From: Clostridiales bacterium PH28_bin88
GTDB taxonomy: Bacteria > Bacillota > PH28-bin88
NCBI GenBank assembly: GCA_000987045.1
Contig: LAKY01000063.1
Location: 1-64,000 of the forward strand
Direction of reading: 5' to 3'
Length of the DNA: 64,000 nt
Shown here: piece by piece, positions 44,521 to 55,552 of the stretch
How the letters are laid out: every line of letters begins with the position of its first letter
How positions within the stretch are numbered: the first letter of the stretch is position 1
Made by a program: the position numbers and the translations under genes
The notes under the pieces: model-generated
The model's database searches: none
What the model was told of the DNA's origin: nothing
Seen by the model: only the letters and a program-made list of their open reading frames with translations

Positions 44521-44789
44521 TCACCCCCCCGGTCCATTACCCCACCCGCTGCCATTCCCAGTTAGATAATTTGTCCAGCCTTTGTAAGCTCTGGTATAGA
44601 AGTCCCAAGTACTCCCAGTGGGGGTTCTGACTAATTTAGAATACATCTCGCCGATTTGGTTGGTGCTACATCAACATACCACCCTCAAGTAGGTTAGTTT
44701 TTCTGCCTCTGTTATATAGATTATGAATAAGCCTGAATGGGTTCCCATGCCCATTCCCGCCACTTAAGCCTTCTACTTTTGTCTGACAT
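44521..44789 (-). pseudogene. frameshifted small gene between the lipoprotein and the membrane-protein pseudogene
   Basis: Protein-like sequence continues through this stretch only if frames are changed. An ATG at 44789 begins MSDKSRRLKWREWAWEPIQ and soon stops. Another frame gives LYNRGRKTNLLEGG. A third gives NQIGEMYSKLVRTPTGSTW and a Gly-rich end before TGA at 44521-44523. The segments together look like one gene of about 90 codons broken by several frameshifts. Not recognised as a family. Confidence 0.5.
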
Positions 44790-44803
44790 ACCCGGCGTTT
44801 GGT

Positions 44804-46417
44804 TTACGGTTTTTCGTTCCGCCACTTCGAAATACGTATATATCGGACCTTCCCTTCTTTGTCGAGGATCAGTCCCCCGGATTGCCCTGCTTCGAGTTCC
44901 CTGAAAGCACCAATCCTTTCTTCTTGTTCGATACCTTTTTCCCCCATACGGGCAGTACTGAAAATAATTACGGCGTCCGCCCTTACCGGGAGCTTTTCGC
45001 CGACCAGGACCGTATTTGGTTCATTAATAAGTTGCTCAATAACAAAGACTCGCTCCTTTAAATCTACATTGCGGATACGGAATTCTACAAACACCTCTCC
45101 CGGCCCTGACGGTGGAACCTCTGGTACCCGGGATTGTCCACACCCTGCCGTGGTGAAGGCAATAATACCTGCGATTCCCAAGGTGAGAATTATCGCCAGA
45201 CTGGATACGGAACGCTGAGATTCCGGTGGAGGGGATTCGGGTGGATGGGATTTCAGTGGTGGATTAGGCCCAAAGCGTGTAGTTCTCCCGAAGAAAAACA
45301 TAATGCTCTGCCACAATCCAAAAAAGGAGTAGGCTGAATAGCCCAAATACACCGCTGGACCGAACGCCGCTGCCAAGGCATCAAAGGACGGTCTGGCTCC
45401 CCACACCCGGAACCATGTTAGCGTGATACTCGAGAAGAAAAAGCCCAATCCGTAAACCGTGAAGGCCAGTGCCGTTAAAGTAAGGTGTAACTTTTTCCAA
45501 AACCCTCGCGTACCTACATCTTCAATGGCGTGAACTGTAAGGGAGACGATAGTGCCTACAAAAAATTTCCATAAAGCAAAATTGATTAATAAGAGTTGCC
45601 ACCGTCCGGCCGTTGTAAATGGACGAATCCACCGAAGATTGGGTACTCCACTGGGAAGTTCGAAGCCATGTTACGTAGGTTGGTGGATTGGGTTCTGTGA
45701 TGGGAGCATGCCAGTCGCCTCCTGTCCGGGCCGAGGCAAAATAACCGTAAGTGAACGTATTGGGAAGCAGCCTAGATAGCTCCGAACGCCATTTGGTCAT
45801 GGGGCTTGCCGTATCGCTGAAATTTGATTGACCGGGCGCCATTAATTCTAAACCTCGGTACCTAAGAACATTCCAGTTGGTCCATGGTACGGTAAGACTA
45901 TACGGGTGTGCTATACCGGGGGAAGAAGTTCCGGGATTGTTAGACAGGACATTATCAATTCCATCAGGAGCAAGTTTAATTCTACATTTCCTTCAGGGTT
46001 TCTAAGCCCCTTGTCAATGGACTGACTCAATTCGTCGAACTCAGAGTGTTCCGCTGCACTAAGCGGCGCTTTGTTTTTTGCCTTCCTAAGTTCATTCCAC
46101 CTGGCAACCTGTGCCATAGTCATTCCTTGAACTCTATTTTTCAGTTGGTTTGGAACATTAGCCAGCGCATCTTTGGCTTCAACTCCGTTAACCGTAATTG
46201 ACTTTAACATTGGGGTGACATCGGAGTCGTATCCTGTCAACAAAGAAAACGCGATCCTCCAAGAATCTGCTGTAGGTTCGAAACGGAGCTTTTCGGGCGC
46301 TACTACAACCAACTGTCCCTCCGCACCCTGCAAACTGTCAGCATCTTGTGCTCCAGCAGCCGGTACTAGCAGTAGTATAAGTGATAGAATTAAAAGCAAA
46401 GCAAAAAACTTTTTCAT
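44804..46417 (-). pseudogene. membrane protein gene with signal peptide, split by two frameshifts
   Basis: The ATG at 46417 begins a clear signal peptide (KKFFALLLILSLILLLVP) and a domain of about 150 residues. Near 45.99 kb the open frame switches: LAPDGIDNVLSNNPGTSSPG continues in another frame through LTVPWTNWNVLRYRGLELM. A second switch near 45.68 kb leads to a membrane part (LLINFALWKFFVGTIVSLTV, several helices) and a soluble C-terminal domain ending KWRNEKP. Joined, these make one protein of roughly 530 residues. Each piece is open and protein-like, so I read it as one gene disabled by recent frameshifts, or as sequencing errors. Family unknown. Confidence 0.55.
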
Positions 46418-46481
46418 GGTTCTCTTTTTCTCGTCTTCTTGGTTAAACGAATCGATACTATGAGCGGACCTATACTCCCGT

Positions 46482-46559
46482 CTACCAGGACTTTGATCCA
46501 AACACAATAATGATCCCCAGCAATCCCAGCGCTAGCCGCTTAAGCCACATGTGCACCAT
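46482..46559 (-). CDS. 25-residue membrane peptide
   Basis: An ATG with AAGGAGGTGAAAAAC upstream opens 25 codons ending in TAG. The product is MVHMWLKRLALGLLGIIIVF plus five residues: a short basic start followed by a single hydrophobic helix. It is the first frame of the transcript that continues into the signal-peptide gene at 46417. The near-perfect ribosome-binding site is the main evidence. It could be a small membrane protein or a leader peptide. Confidence 0.5.
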   Translation of the reverse strand: MVHMWLKRLALGLLGIIIVFGSKSW

Positions 46560-46735
46560 GTTTTTCACCTCCTTCATTAGTTTGTGCCTAATCTTATAGC
46601 AAGCCTTGTGCCAGATGTGGGAAAGCCTGTTTTTCTGGCTTAGCAATCTTTAATAGTTGTTAAAATGTGAATCATTGTCACTCTATTGTTAACAAGTGTT
46701 ACCTTTTGTTACCCCTGCTGGACGTTGCTTTCAGT

Positions 46736-46783
46736 GCCGGAAAACGAAAAAGCACACTCTTCGATTATGAGATGTGTGCTTTT
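46736..46783 (-). terminator. terminator of the NTP-transferase/phosphohexomutase gene
   Basis: AAAAGCACAC (46748-46757) and GTGTGCTTTT (46774-46783) pair; on the minus strand TTTTTCGTTTTCC follows. Confidence 0.75.
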
Positions 46784-46819
46784 GCATTCATGAACGGCTT
46801 TTCCGAACTCGTCCGGGTA

Positions 46820-49297
46820 TCACTTTTCTTTGTCCTCGATAATGCTTTTAATCTTCTCCACGTACAGGTTGGTAAGTTCATCGGCGATTTCCTGGGAGAA
46901 GCCCTCGCTGAAGACCCGGTAGAGGGGTTCGTCGGCGTCGGGCAGCACCAGGGCCCAACCGTTTTCGCGGTGCACCTTGATACCGTCCAGCAGTTCCACC
47001 CGGTCGGGCGGCTCGGATTCGATGAGGGTGCGCATCACCTTACCCTTGGCCTCCCAGGGGCATTCAGTATCCTGGCTGCCGGTATAGGCTTCGGGCAGGC
47101 TTGAAACCAGTTCGGACAGGAAGAGGCCCCGGGCTGCCAGGAAATCCAGCAGTTTGACCACCGCCTGGATGGCGTCGAACTGCAGCCCCAGTTGGGCGTA
47201 CTTGCCCTGGCTGCCCCTTACCTCTTCCCGTACGGCCGCCTCCATCATGGCATAGGGAGCGGTCTTGGTCCGGATGATGCGGCCCCCATACTGTTCCGCC
47301 ACTTGTTCAACCGCCCGGGAAGCGGTCACCGGTACCGCCATCACTCCCCCGCTGTTGGCCTCAAAAATTAATCTGGAAATCAGGATGGTCAAGAAGGGCT
47401 CCTGGACGATGCGCCCCTGGTCATCCACCAGGATTAGCTGTTCCGCGTTGTGGTCCATCATCACGCCCAGGTCGGCCTCCCGCTGCACTACCTCCCGGGC
47501 CAGGTGGGAAACCATTTCCTTCATGGCATCGAAGTTGGGTTCGGTCTCGCCGATGGGGACCAGGAAATCCTCCACCCTGCACTGCAGGGTGTCCCACAGC
47601 AGCCCCACCATCTCCGGCAGGAACGGGGCGTGCCTGTCCACAACCAGCCTGAAGCCGCGGGCTTGAATCGCTTCCACATCCACTTGTGCCAGCAGGTTGT
47701 CCCGGTAAGCGTCAGCCACGTGAGGCAATACCTCGCTGGCCCCTACTTCCGCCTCTTTCACCCGGCGGAAGTCCTCCCGCCAGAACAGGTTTTCCACCTT
47801 GCGGGCGGCGCCGGGCGTGATGTCCATCCCGGCCGGGTCAAGGAAGTGCACCCATATCTTGTCCCTGTTCCGGGCATCCCGCTTGACGTGCAAGCCGCCC
47901 TTGGCTTCCAGGGCAGGCAGAATAAACCGGTGCACGGGGGTGACCAGGTCACCCAGGTCCAGGCAGGACACCCCTGCGGACTGGACCCCGGCCATCAGGG
48001 CGCTTTTAACCATCCGGCAAGACGCCGACCCATCGCTGCTTACCACCACCCTGGAACCCTGAGACAAAGAAGCGCCGTAGGCAGCGCCAAGCCGGGCCGC
48101 AAATTCCGGAGTCATTTCCAGGTTGGCGAGGCCCGGTACGCCGTCCCGGCCGAAAAGGGTCTTCCCGGTGCAGGTCCCCCATACCATGCTGGCATGGAGG
48201 GTAACCCCTTTTTCCACTGTTTTATGGGGCCAGACCTTGACTTCCGGCTTCACCACCGACCGCTCTCCCAGGGTGGTACCGTCACCGATTACCGCTCCCT
48301 CGTAAACGGAGGCATTGGAACCGACCACCACCTGTTTGCCCACCAGTGCCCCCCTTAAAGCCGCCTTTCTCCCGACAAAGGTATTGTCCCACACGACTGA
48401 CCGCTTGATGGTGGCACCCTCTTCCACCACTACCCGGTCACCAATGACGGTAAAAGGCTCGATCACGGCCTCCGGTCCGATGACACACTGCTCCCCGATG
48501 ATTACCGGCCCTTCCAAACGGGCGGTGGGGCTGATACTGGTACCGGCGCCGGTGCGGATGTCTTGTTCCGCGGGCGGTAATTCCACCGCCACCCGCCCGG
48601 CCAGCAGGTCGTAGTGGGCCTGGCGGTACTGCTGCAGGTTGCCGATGTCGCACCAGTAACCCGACAGTACACAGCCGTACATGGGCGCACCCTCGGCCAG
48701 CAGCATGGGAAACAGGTCTTTGCTGAAGTCGAACATCCTCCCGGCAGGTACCAGGCGCAGCACTTCCGGTTCCAGGATGTAGATGCCGGTATTCACCCGG
48801 TCGCTGAACACCTCACCCCAGCTGGGTTTTTCCAGAAAACGGCGGATGGAGCCGTCCTCACCGGTGATGACCACCCCGTACTCCAGGGGAGTCTGCACGG
48901 TAGTGAGGACAATGGTTACCATTGCCTTTTTTTCCCTGTGATACTGGATGGCCCTGGACAGGTCGAAGTCTGTCAGGGCATCGCCGCTAACCACAATAAA
49001 GGGTTCATCCAGGAAGTCCTCCGCATTCTTAACACTGCCGGCAGTCCCCAGGGGAACCTCTTCAATAAAATAGCTGAGGTTCACTCCGCATTCAGCGCCG
49101 TCGCCGAAGTGCTCCATAATTGTCTCGGGCAGGTACTGCAAGGTAACCCCGATCTCCGTAATCCGGTGTTTTTTCAGGAGATCCAGGGCATAGTCCATGA
49201 TGGGCCTGTTGCCTACGGGTACCATGGGCTTGGGCCGGTCACAGGTCAGCGGCCGGAGGCGTGATCCCTCGCCCCCCGCCATGATAATGGCTTTTAT
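46820..49297 (-). CDS. sugar nucleotidyltransferase / phosphohexomutase fusion (mannose-1-P guanylyltransferase-like)
   Basis: About 825 residues. An N-terminal nucleotidyltransferase domain begins [15 protein letters not shown] and has [11 protein letters not shown] left-handed beta-helix of hexapeptide repeats spans about 250-370, and a phosphohexomutase domain follows from about 380 ([12 protein letters not shown]). It would activate a hexose phosphate to an NDP-sugar, likely for polysaccharide or glycogen. The first ATG (49282) would remove the first strand KAII. No ATG, GTG, TTG or CTG lies upstream in frame, but an ATA at 49297 sits seven bases after GGAGGG and overlaps the stop of the glycosyltransferase gene. 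AUA initiation is therefore likely. Confidence 0.88.
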   Translation of the reverse strand: MKAIIMAGGEGSRLRPLTCDRPKPMVPVGNRPIMDYALDLLKKHRITEIGVTLQYLPETIMEHFGDGAECGVNLSYFIEEVPLGTAGSVKNAEDFLDEPFIVVSGDALTDFDLSRAIQYHREKKAMVTIVLTTVQTPLEYGVVITGEDGSIRRFLEKPSWGEVFSDRVNTGIYILEPEVLRLVPAGRMFDFSKDLFPMLLAEGAPMYGCVLSGYWCDIGNLQQYRQAHYDLLAGRVAVELPPAEQDIRTGAGTSISPTARLEGPVIIGEQCVIGPEAVIEPFTVIGDRVVVEEGATIKRSVVWDNTFVGRKAALRGALVGKQVVVGSNASVYEGAVIGDGTTLGERSVVKPEVKVWPHKTVEKGVTLHASMVWGTCTGKTLFGRDGVPGLANLEMTPEFAARLGAAYGASLSQGSRVVVSSDGSASCRMVKSALMAGVQSAGVSCLDLGDLVTPVHRFILPALEAKGGLHVKRDARNRDKIWVHFLDPAGMDITPGAARKVENLFWREDFRRVKEAEVGASEVLPHVADAYRDNLLAQVDVEAIQARGFRLVVDRHAPFLPEMVGLLWDTLQCRVEDFLVPIGETEPNFDAMKEMVSHLAREVVQREADLGVMMDHNAEQLILVDDQGRIVQEPFLTILISRLIFEANSGGVMAVPVTASRAVEQVAEQYGGRIIRTKTAPYAMMEAAVREEVRGSQGKYAQLGLQFDAIQAVVKLLDFLAARGLFLSELVSSLPEAYTGSQDTECPWEAKGKVMRTLIESEPPDRVELLDGIKVHRENGWALVLPDADEPLYRVFSEGFSQEIADELTNLYVEKIKSIIEDKEK

Positions 49298-50661
49298 GGG
49301 CCTTCCCTCCCCTCGCGGTGGTAATGGACTGCGTTCACTCGATGCTCAATCAGGCTGTACCGGCTGTGGTGAACCGGCATCTCCTGGATTCCTCCCTCCT
49401 GGATCCCTCCCCCCCGGTTACCCACCAGGGACTGGGCGTACCTTCGCACCCGTTGAATGGGGTTGCGGCCCATCTGCCACGGGCTGCGCCGGTATTCGCT
49501 GTAAACCGCCAGGTACACCTGGGCCGTCCGCCGGGCAATCTGGCGCCAGTCGTAGACTTCCTCCACCAGCCGGGTAGCGTTTTGTTTAAGCTGCTCCGCG
49601 AAGGAGGCATCCCGTAACACCGCGGAGATGTTTCCTGCCAGGGAAGCGCTGTCTCCCGTATAGGCTTTGAGGCCGGTTACGCCGTGAGTCACTATTTCGT
49701 TTAGTCCTCCTGTATCCGATACCACCACCGGTGTGCCAGCCGCCATGCTTTCCAGCGCCACAATGCCAAATGGCTCGTACAGGCTTGGAAACACTGCCAC
49801 CTTGGCGTTCCGGTACAGGTGGTTACGGGTATGATCATCTATGTATCCGGTAAAACACACCTTATCGGCGATGCCCAGGGTACGGGCCTGGTGTTTAAGT
49901 TGCCCCTCCATAGGCCCGGTACCGGCCACCACAAACTTCGCATCCGGGGAGGAGGCCAGTACCTGGGGCGCTGCATCCAACAAAACGTGGACCCCTTTTT
50001 CTCTCACCAGCCGGCCCACAAAAAATACAATCTGCTCCCACGGTTGGGCGAACCGCTCCCGGAAATGGGGCGGCGGCGGGGCGAAACGGAACTTCTCGGG
50101 CTTTACCCCGTTGGGGATAATCGCCACCTTGTCAGGCGGGATCTGAAACACCCCCCGGACCTCGTGGCGCATGTGTTCACTACACACGATAACCCGCCAT
50201 GCCTCGTATGTCAACCACCATTCAACACTGCTGATATACCGCTGCATGTCGTTGTGCAGCCCCTGGTTCCGCCCGGCTTCTGTGGCGTGAATAGTGGCCA
50301 CCAGGGGGAGCTGGTAAGCGTGCTTAATAGCCCGGCCCGCAAAGGCCACCAGCCAGTCGTGACAATGGACAAGGTCAAAGCCGGCGTTTTCCTGCATCAG
50401 GACTATGGCATACTCCAGCACCTTCAGGTTGAGTTGGAGTATCCAGGTTAGAAAATCAATCGCGTTGACGGCATAGGGCTCCACCCGGTGAATATGCACC
50501 CCATGGTGTACCTGGTAAGCGGGGACTCCCTGGGTACCGCAGGTGATCACGTGCACATGGTGCCCCTCCGCCGCCAGGGACGTTGAAAGGTCTTCCACAT
50601 GCCGGGCTAACCCACCGACGCTTTTGGGGGGATATTCCCATGACAGCATCAGTACCCGCAT
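49294..50661 (-). CDS. GT4 glycosyltransferase, glycogen synthase-like
   Basis: 455-residue GT-B fold retaining glycosyltransferase. N-terminal [20 protein letters not shown] is typical of starch/glycogen-synthase-like GT4 enzymes. The C-terminal domain has [17 protein letters not shown] and the nucleotide-sugar motif [18 protein letters not shown]. In relatives from archaea and Clostridia such enzymes extend alpha-glucan from NDP-glucose. The ATG has GGGGGG upstream. The tail carries a short duplicated GGIQE segment from a DNA repeat near 49.38-49.41 kb. Its stop overlaps the next gene's start, implying translational coupling. Confidence 0.9.
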   Translation of the reverse strand: MRVLMLSWEYPPKSVGGLARHVEDLSTSLAAEGHHVHVITCGTQGVPAYQVHHGVHIHRVEPYAVNAIDFLTWILQLNLKVLEYAIVLMQENAGFDLVHCHDWLVAFAGRAIKHAYQLPLVATIHATEAGRNQGLHNDMQRYISSVEWWLTYEAWRVIVCSEHMRHEVRGVFQIPPDKVAIIPNGVKPEKFRFAPPPPHFRERFAQPWEQIVFFVGRLVREKGVHVLLDAAPQVLASSPDAKFVVAGTGPMEGQLKHQARTLGIADKVCFTGYIDDHTRNHLYRNAKVAVFPSLYEPFGIVALESMAAGTPVVVSDTGGLNEIVTHGVTGLKAYTGDSASLAGNISAVLRDASFAEQLKQNATRLVEEVYDWRQIARRTAQVYLAVYSEYRRSPWQMGRNPIQRVRRYAQSLVGNRGGGIQEGGIQEMPVHHSRYSLIEHRVNAVHYHREGREGP

Positions 50662-50964
50662 ACAATCCCCCCAATTCTTTTCCGCAGATGCATTGAAGAT
50701 TCCTCCTAATTTCCCTTCCGGCTTTTCGGTTGCCCTAGTAGTTTTGCCTGTGCGGAGAGAGTTTTATGCCATTAAAAACCGTTGCTTGTATAATTCATCT
50801 GCCATCCGCCCATCCCAGCGCCACTTATGGAAGAGGACTTGCGTTAAACCCGTGGCAAAATAATTAATGAAAAGCTGCGCACAATATCCAGTAGTTCGCA
50901 AGAAACGCTTGATATACGAGTCGCCGGATGAAACGAGATTGCGTAAACTCGGAGGCCGTTTGCC
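50662..50964. other. divergent promoter region between GT4 gene and malQ
   Basis: About 300 bases with no supported gene. It separates the minus-strand synthase operon from the plus-strand malQ operon and must hold both promoters. I could not place confident -35/-10 elements. Confidence 0.4.
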
Positions 50965-53025
50965 ATGGGAGAAAGTCAGATCCGGATGCTCCATCAGTTA
51001 GCCCGGCAGTACGGAGTGGAAACTTCCTACCAAGATGTGACAGGGCGCCGCCAGGATGCGGCTCCCGACTCTCTGCTGGCCGTCCTCCGTGAGCTGGGAG
51101 CACCGGTCGAAAGGCTGGCCGACGTCCCTGGAGCCCTGCGGGAACGCAGGCAGGAGCAGTGGCAGCGGTGCAGCGAACCGGTGGTGGTGGCGTGGCAGGG
51201 AAGGCCCGGTCACCTGGAACTGCGCCTCCCGGCAACCGGGGTAGACCACCGCATCGATGGCCGGCTTGAGTTGGAAGGCGGAGAGGTGCGGCAATGGACC
51301 AACCACCTGGTCCACACACCGGTTCTCCAGGTGTCAGAAGTGGAAGGCGTTGCATACACAGCCAGGCTGCTCTCCCTACCAGCTGACCTGCCCCCGGGGT
51401 ATCACCGGCTCACGCTGTCCATGCCAGGGCGTGTATTTCAGACTCTACTCATTGCGGCGCCGTTCCAGGCATACGTCCCCCCTCTCGTCACGGCAGGCCG
51501 GACATGGGGGGTTTTCCTGCCGCTCTATGCCCTGCATTCCGGGAGGAGCTGGGCTGCCGGCGACCTCACCGACCTGGAAGCCCTGCTGCACTGGGTTCAG
51601 GAACTGGGGGGCGGTATGGTGGGAACTCTGCCATTACTCGCCGCCTTTCTGGATGAACCCTTTGATCCCAGTCCTTACGCACCGGCCAGCCGCCTGTTCT
51701 GGAACGAGTTCTACCTGGACGCAACCCGGATCCCGGAACTGGGAGGGTGCCCCCCGGCGCTGGACTTATTAAATTCCCCGGCGTTCCAGAGTGAACTGAC
51801 CGCCCTGCGGAACACTCCCCTTGTAGACTACCGCCGGGGCCTGGCAGTAAAACGCAGGATCCTTGAACTCCTGTCGCACTGCTGCCACTCGGCAGGCGGC
51901 GGGAGACGGGCTGCCCTCCAGGGCTGGGCCGCGGCACACCCGGCGGTTCAGGATTATGCCCGTTTCCGGGCTGCAGTCGAGCGGCAGGGTGCCGCTTGGC
52001 CAGGGTGGCCAGATCGGATGCGGGACGGAAGCCTGCAGGATGGGGATTTCGACCCCGCCGCCGAGCGCTATCACCTCTATGTCCAGTGGCAGGCGCAAGA
52101 GCAGTTCCAGGCTCTCTCGGCGCAAGCCCGGGACCGGGGTCCGGGACTGTACCTTGATCTTCCGTTGGGGGTCCATCGTGCGGGGTACGATGTCTGGCGC
52201 GAGGGATCGGCTTTTGCCCTGGAAGCCAGCTGTGGCGCACCCCCGGACCTGTTAATTCCCGAGGGACAAAACTGGGAGTTTCCCCCCATGCACCCGGAGC
52301 GGATCCGGCAACAGGCTTACCGCTATTACATCGCCGTCCTGCGGCATCACCTCCGGCATGCCGGCATCCTGCGTCTTGACCACGTGATGGGGTTGCATCA
52401 CCTTTTCTGGATCCCCAAGGGCCTGCCGGCGCGCGAAGGGGTTTACGTGCGATACCGCGACGACGAGTTTTACGCCATTTTAGCCCTTGAATCCCATCGC
52501 CACCGCACGCTACTGGTAGGGGAGGATCTGGGCACCGTGCCCCGCTACGTCCGGACCGCCATGACCCGGCACAAAGTTTACCGGATGTATGTACTGCCGT
52601 TTGAGTATACCCCGGCTGCCCGCCAGATGCTTAACCCCATCCCCACGGGGTCCATGGCCAGCTTGAACACCCACGATATGCCTCCCTTTGCTGCCTTCTG
52701 GCTGCAAAGGACACCGGGCGACCGCCTGGCCCTGTTCAGGTTCCTCCGCCGCAAAGGGTGGCTCAAGGTCCCAACGGACGATACCAAGGCAATGCTTGAG
52801 GCTTGCCTGAAGAGCCTGTCCGCCAGCCGCGCGCGAGTGCTCATGGTAAACCTGGAAGACCTGTGGCTGGAGACGTCTCCCCAGAATATTCCCGGTACAG
52901 GTGATCAATACCCTAACTGGCGGCGCAAGGCCCGTTACACCCTTGAGGAATTTATGCGGATCCCCGAAGTGCTGAAGACTTTACAGGGAATCAATAAGTT
53001 GAGGAAGCGGGGGACAGGCCGGTAA
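50965..53025 (+). CDS. malQ: 4-alpha-glucanotransferase (GH77)
   Basis: 686 residues. Transfers maltosyl and longer alpha-1,4-glucan segments. An N-terminal MalQ accessory domain of about 180 residues precedes the GH77 barrel. Catalytic signatures: nucleophile in LRLDHVMGL (near 472), acid/base in LVGEDLGTVP (near 517) and the transition-state Asp in LNTHDMPPFAAFW (near 570). The ATG has GGAGG nine bases upstream. It is followed 30 bases later by the GH57/DUF3536 gene, probably one operon for glucan remodelling. Confidence 0.95.
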   Translation: MGESQIRMLHQLARQYGVETSYQDVTGRRQDAAPDSLLAVLRELGAPVERLADVPGALRERRQEQWQRCSEPVVVAWQGRPGHLELRLPATGVDHRIDGRLELEGGEVRQWTNHLVHTPVLQVSEVEGVAYTARLLSLPADLPPGYHRLTLSMPGRVFQTLLIAAPFQAYVPPLVTAGRTWGVFLPLYALHSGRSWAAGDLTDLEALLHWVQELGGGMVGTLPLLAAFLDEPFDPSPYAPASRLFWNEFYLDATRIPELGGCPPALDLLNSPAFQSELTALRNTPLVDYRRGLAVKRRILELLSHCCHSAGGGRRAALQGWAAAHPAVQDYARFRAAVERQGAAWPGWPDRMRDGSLQDGDFDPAAERYHLYVQWQAQEQFQALSAQARDRGPGLYLDLPLGVHRAGYDVWREGSAFALEASCGAPPDLLIPEGQNWEFPPMHPERIRQQAYRYYIAVLRHHLRHAGILRLDHVMGLHHLFWIPKGLPAREGVYVRYRDDEFYAILALESHRHRTLLVGEDLGTVPRYVRTAMTRHKVYRMYVLPFEYTPAARQMLNPIPTGSMASLNTHDMPPFAAFWLQRTPGDRLALFRFLRRKGWLKVPTDDTKAMLEACLKSLSASRARVLMVNLEDLWLETSPQNIPGTGDQYPNWRRKARYTLEEFMRIPEVLKTLQGINKLRKRGTGR

Positions 53026-53054
53026 AAGGCTATCAGAAACAAGGAGGATTACTG

Positions 53055-55499
53055 ATGGACCGCTACGTGTGCATACACGGCCACTTTTATCAACCGCCGA
53101 GGGAAAACCCCTGGCTGGAAGGAATTGAGCTTCAAGACTCAGCCTATCCTTACCACAACTGGAACGAGCGGATCAGTGACGAGTGTTACGCGCCTAACAC
53201 CGCTGCCCGGATCCTGAACGGAAGGGGCTGGATTAAAAAGATTACCAACAATTACGCCAAAATCAGCTTTAATTTCGGCCCCACGTTGATTGAGTGGCTG
53301 GAAACCGCTCAGCCCGATGTTTACCAGGCGATACTTTCAGCAGACCGGGAAAGCCAACAGAACTTTTCAGGACACGGCTCCGCCATAGCCCAGGCTTATA
53401 ACCACATGATCATGCCCCTGGCAAACCGCCGCGACAAGTACACACAGGTACTCTGGGGCTTGCGGGATTTCGAGTACCGCTTTGGCCGGCGGCCGGAGGG
53501 GATGTGGTTGCCGGAAACCGCGGTAGACCTGGAAACCCTCGATATCCTGGCACGGGAAGGCATCCTGTTCACTATTCTCAGCCCGTACCAGGCCCGGCGG
53601 ATACGTGCCACCGGCAGCACCGGTTGGCAAGAAGTAGGCCCAAAGGGCATCGACCCTTCCATGGCCTACCGGCTTAACCTGCCTGCCACTGGCCGGGTTA
53701 TCAATATTTTTTTCTATGACGGCCCTATTTCCCACGCCGTCGCCTTCGAAAACTTGCTATTTAACGGGGAACGCTTCGCTCACCGGTTAGTAAACGGTTT
53801 TGCAAAGTCACGGACATGGCCTCAGCTCGTACATGTCGCTACCGACGGCGAAACGTACGGCCATCACCACCGCCATGGGGACATGGCGCTGACCTATGCC
53901 CTCCATTATATCGAATCCAATGAACTGGCCAGGATCACCAACTACGGGGAGTACCTGGAGAAACATCCCCCCACCTACGAGGTGGAAATAATCGAAAACA
54001 CCGCCTGGAGTTGCGCCCACGGAGTCGGGCGCTGGATGGACGACTGCGGCTGTCAATCCGGCATGCATCCCGGGTGGAGCCAGGCCTGGCGGGCGCACCT
54101 GCGTGATGCCCTGGACTGGCTCCGGGATACGCTGGAGCCGCTGTTCGAGGAAAAGGGACACCAATACCTGAAGGATCCCTGGGAGGCGCGTAACGATTAC
54201 ATCCAGGTAATCCTTGACCGCTCCCATGAGAACCTCCAAAAGTTCCTGGTTAAACACTCCCTCCGGCCCCTGGATCAGCCGGAACAGGTCGCAGTCTTAA
54301 AACTGCTTGAGATGCAGCGGCACGCCATGCTTATGTATACAAGCTGCGGCTGGTTCTTCGACGAAATTTCCGGAATTGAAACAGTACAGGTACTGCAATA
54401 TGCCGGGCGTGTCATCCAGTTGGCCCGTGATCTCTCCGGCAAGGACCTGGAATCCGATTTCCTGGAACGACTTGCCAAGGCAAAGAGCAATGTTCCGGAA
54501 CTGCAAAACGGCGCCCGTATCTATGAAAAGCAGGTAAAACCCGCGATGATCGACCTGCAAAAGGTCGGCGCCCATTATGCCATCAGTTCGCTGTTTGAGA
54601 CAATTGAAGAGCGTAATGAACCGACCCGGATCTTCTGCTACACTATCGACGAACATGACAGCCGGAAATTGATGGCCGGGAAGGCAAAGCTGGCGGTAGG
54701 TAAAATGCAGGTTACCTCGCGGATCACGCGGGAGTCGGAAACGCTGATCTTCGGCGTGGTTTATTTCGGCTACCACAATGTAAATGGTGGTGTCAGGGTC
54801 TTTCAAAGCGAACCGGCATACCAGGAAATGGTACGAGGCCTTACCCGGGCTTTCGACCGGGCCGATCTCCCCGAGGTAATCCGGCTCATGGACCATTACT
54901 TCAAAGAAGGGGTAATTTACTCGCTAAAGCAGCTTTTCCGGGATGAACAGCGCAGGATCCTGAATCTTATTCTCGATTCCACCCTGGCCGACGCGGAAGC
55001 GGATTACCGCCGCATCTACGAACGCCAGGCCTCGTTGATGCGTTTTTTAAAAGGCCTGAGCATCCCCCAGCCCCAGGCCTTCCAGTGCGCCGCCGAGCTG
55101 GTTCTGAACACTGATCTCCGCCGGGCTTTTGCGGATAAAACCCTGGACCTGGAGCGCATCACCTACCTGATGAACGAAGCAAAAACCTTTGACGTCAAGG
55201 TGGACGAGGCCGGTCTGGGCTACGTCGTGGAAAAGACCTCGGAGCAAATGGCGGAGCGTCTCCGGTCCATGCCCATAGACTTATCCCTGCTAAAAGACCT
55301 GAATACCGTGACCGGACTGGCCCGCTCCCTGCCATTTGCGGTGGATCTCAGGAAAGCCCAAGACATTTATTACAAGCTGCTACAGACGGTCTACCCGGAT
55401 CTCCAGCAGAAAGCCGAACAGGGGGACGAGAGTAGCCGGACCTGGGTCGATCAATTTTCTGCCCTTGGTGACAAACTCCGGATCGAGAGGGGTAGCTGA
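53055..55499 (+). CDS. GH57 family glycoside hydrolase with DUF3536
   Basis: 814 residues. The N-terminal GH57 domain shows HGHFYQPPRENPW, nucleophile E154 in WLPETAVD and likely acid/base D264 in HVATDGETYGHHH. The C-terminal half is DUF3536. Relatives are annotated as alpha-amylase or alpha-mannosidase-like and occur in glycogen clusters; activity on alpha-glucan is expected but not proven. The ATG has AAGGAGGATTACTG upstream. Cotranscribed with malQ. Confidence 0.92.
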   Translation: MDRYVCIHGHFYQPPRENPWLEGIELQDSAYPYHNWNERISDECYAPNTAARILNGRGWIKKITNNYAKISFNFGPTLIEWLETAQPDVYQAILSADRESQQNFSGHGSAIAQAYNHMIMPLANRRDKYTQVLWGLRDFEYRFGRRPEGMWLPETAVDLETLDILAREGILFTILSPYQARRIRATGSTGWQEVGPKGIDPSMAYRLNLPATGRVINIFFYDGPISHAVAFENLLFNGERFAHRLVNGFAKSRTWPQLVHVATDGETYGHHHRHGDMALTYALHYIESNELARITNYGEYLEKHPPTYEVEIIENTAWSCAHGVGRWMDDCGCQSGMHPGWSQAWRAHLRDALDWLRDTLEPLFEEKGHQYLKDPWEARNDYIQVILDRSHENLQKFLVKHSLRPLDQPEQVAVLKLLEMQRHAMLMYTSCGWFFDEISGIETVQVLQYAGRVIQLARDLSGKDLESDFLERLAKAKSNVPELQNGARIYEKQVKPAMIDLQKVGAHYAISSLFETIEERNEPTRIFCYTIDEHDSRKLMAGKAKLAVGKMQVTSRITRESETLIFGVVYFGYHNVNGGVRVFQSEPAYQEMVRGLTRAFDRADLPEVIRLMDHYFKEGVIYSLKQLFRDEQRRILNLILDSTLADAEADYRRIYERQASLMRFLKGLSIPQPQAFQCAAELVLNTDLRRAFADKTLDLERITYLMNEAKTFDVKVDEAGLGYVVEKTSEQMAERLRSMPIDLSLLKDLNTVTGLARSLPFAVDLRKAQDIYYKLLQTVYPDLQQKAEQGDESSRTWVDQFSALGDKLRIERGS

Positions 55500-55552
55500 T
55501 GCAATAGTATGTCTCCTATAACGTTTATTGTCCGCATGCCGCAGTTGATTGC

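Noticed and set aside
47450..48358. Plus-strand open frame of about 300 codons inside the NTP-transferase gene
   Set aside because: His/Pro/Gln-rich antisense shadow with no domain; the opposite strand encodes a clear multidomain enzyme.
50764..50810. Minus-strand reading with MADELYK, similar to the C-terminus of GFP
   Set aside because: Only six or seven residues match, with no further GFP sequence on either side; chance similarity.
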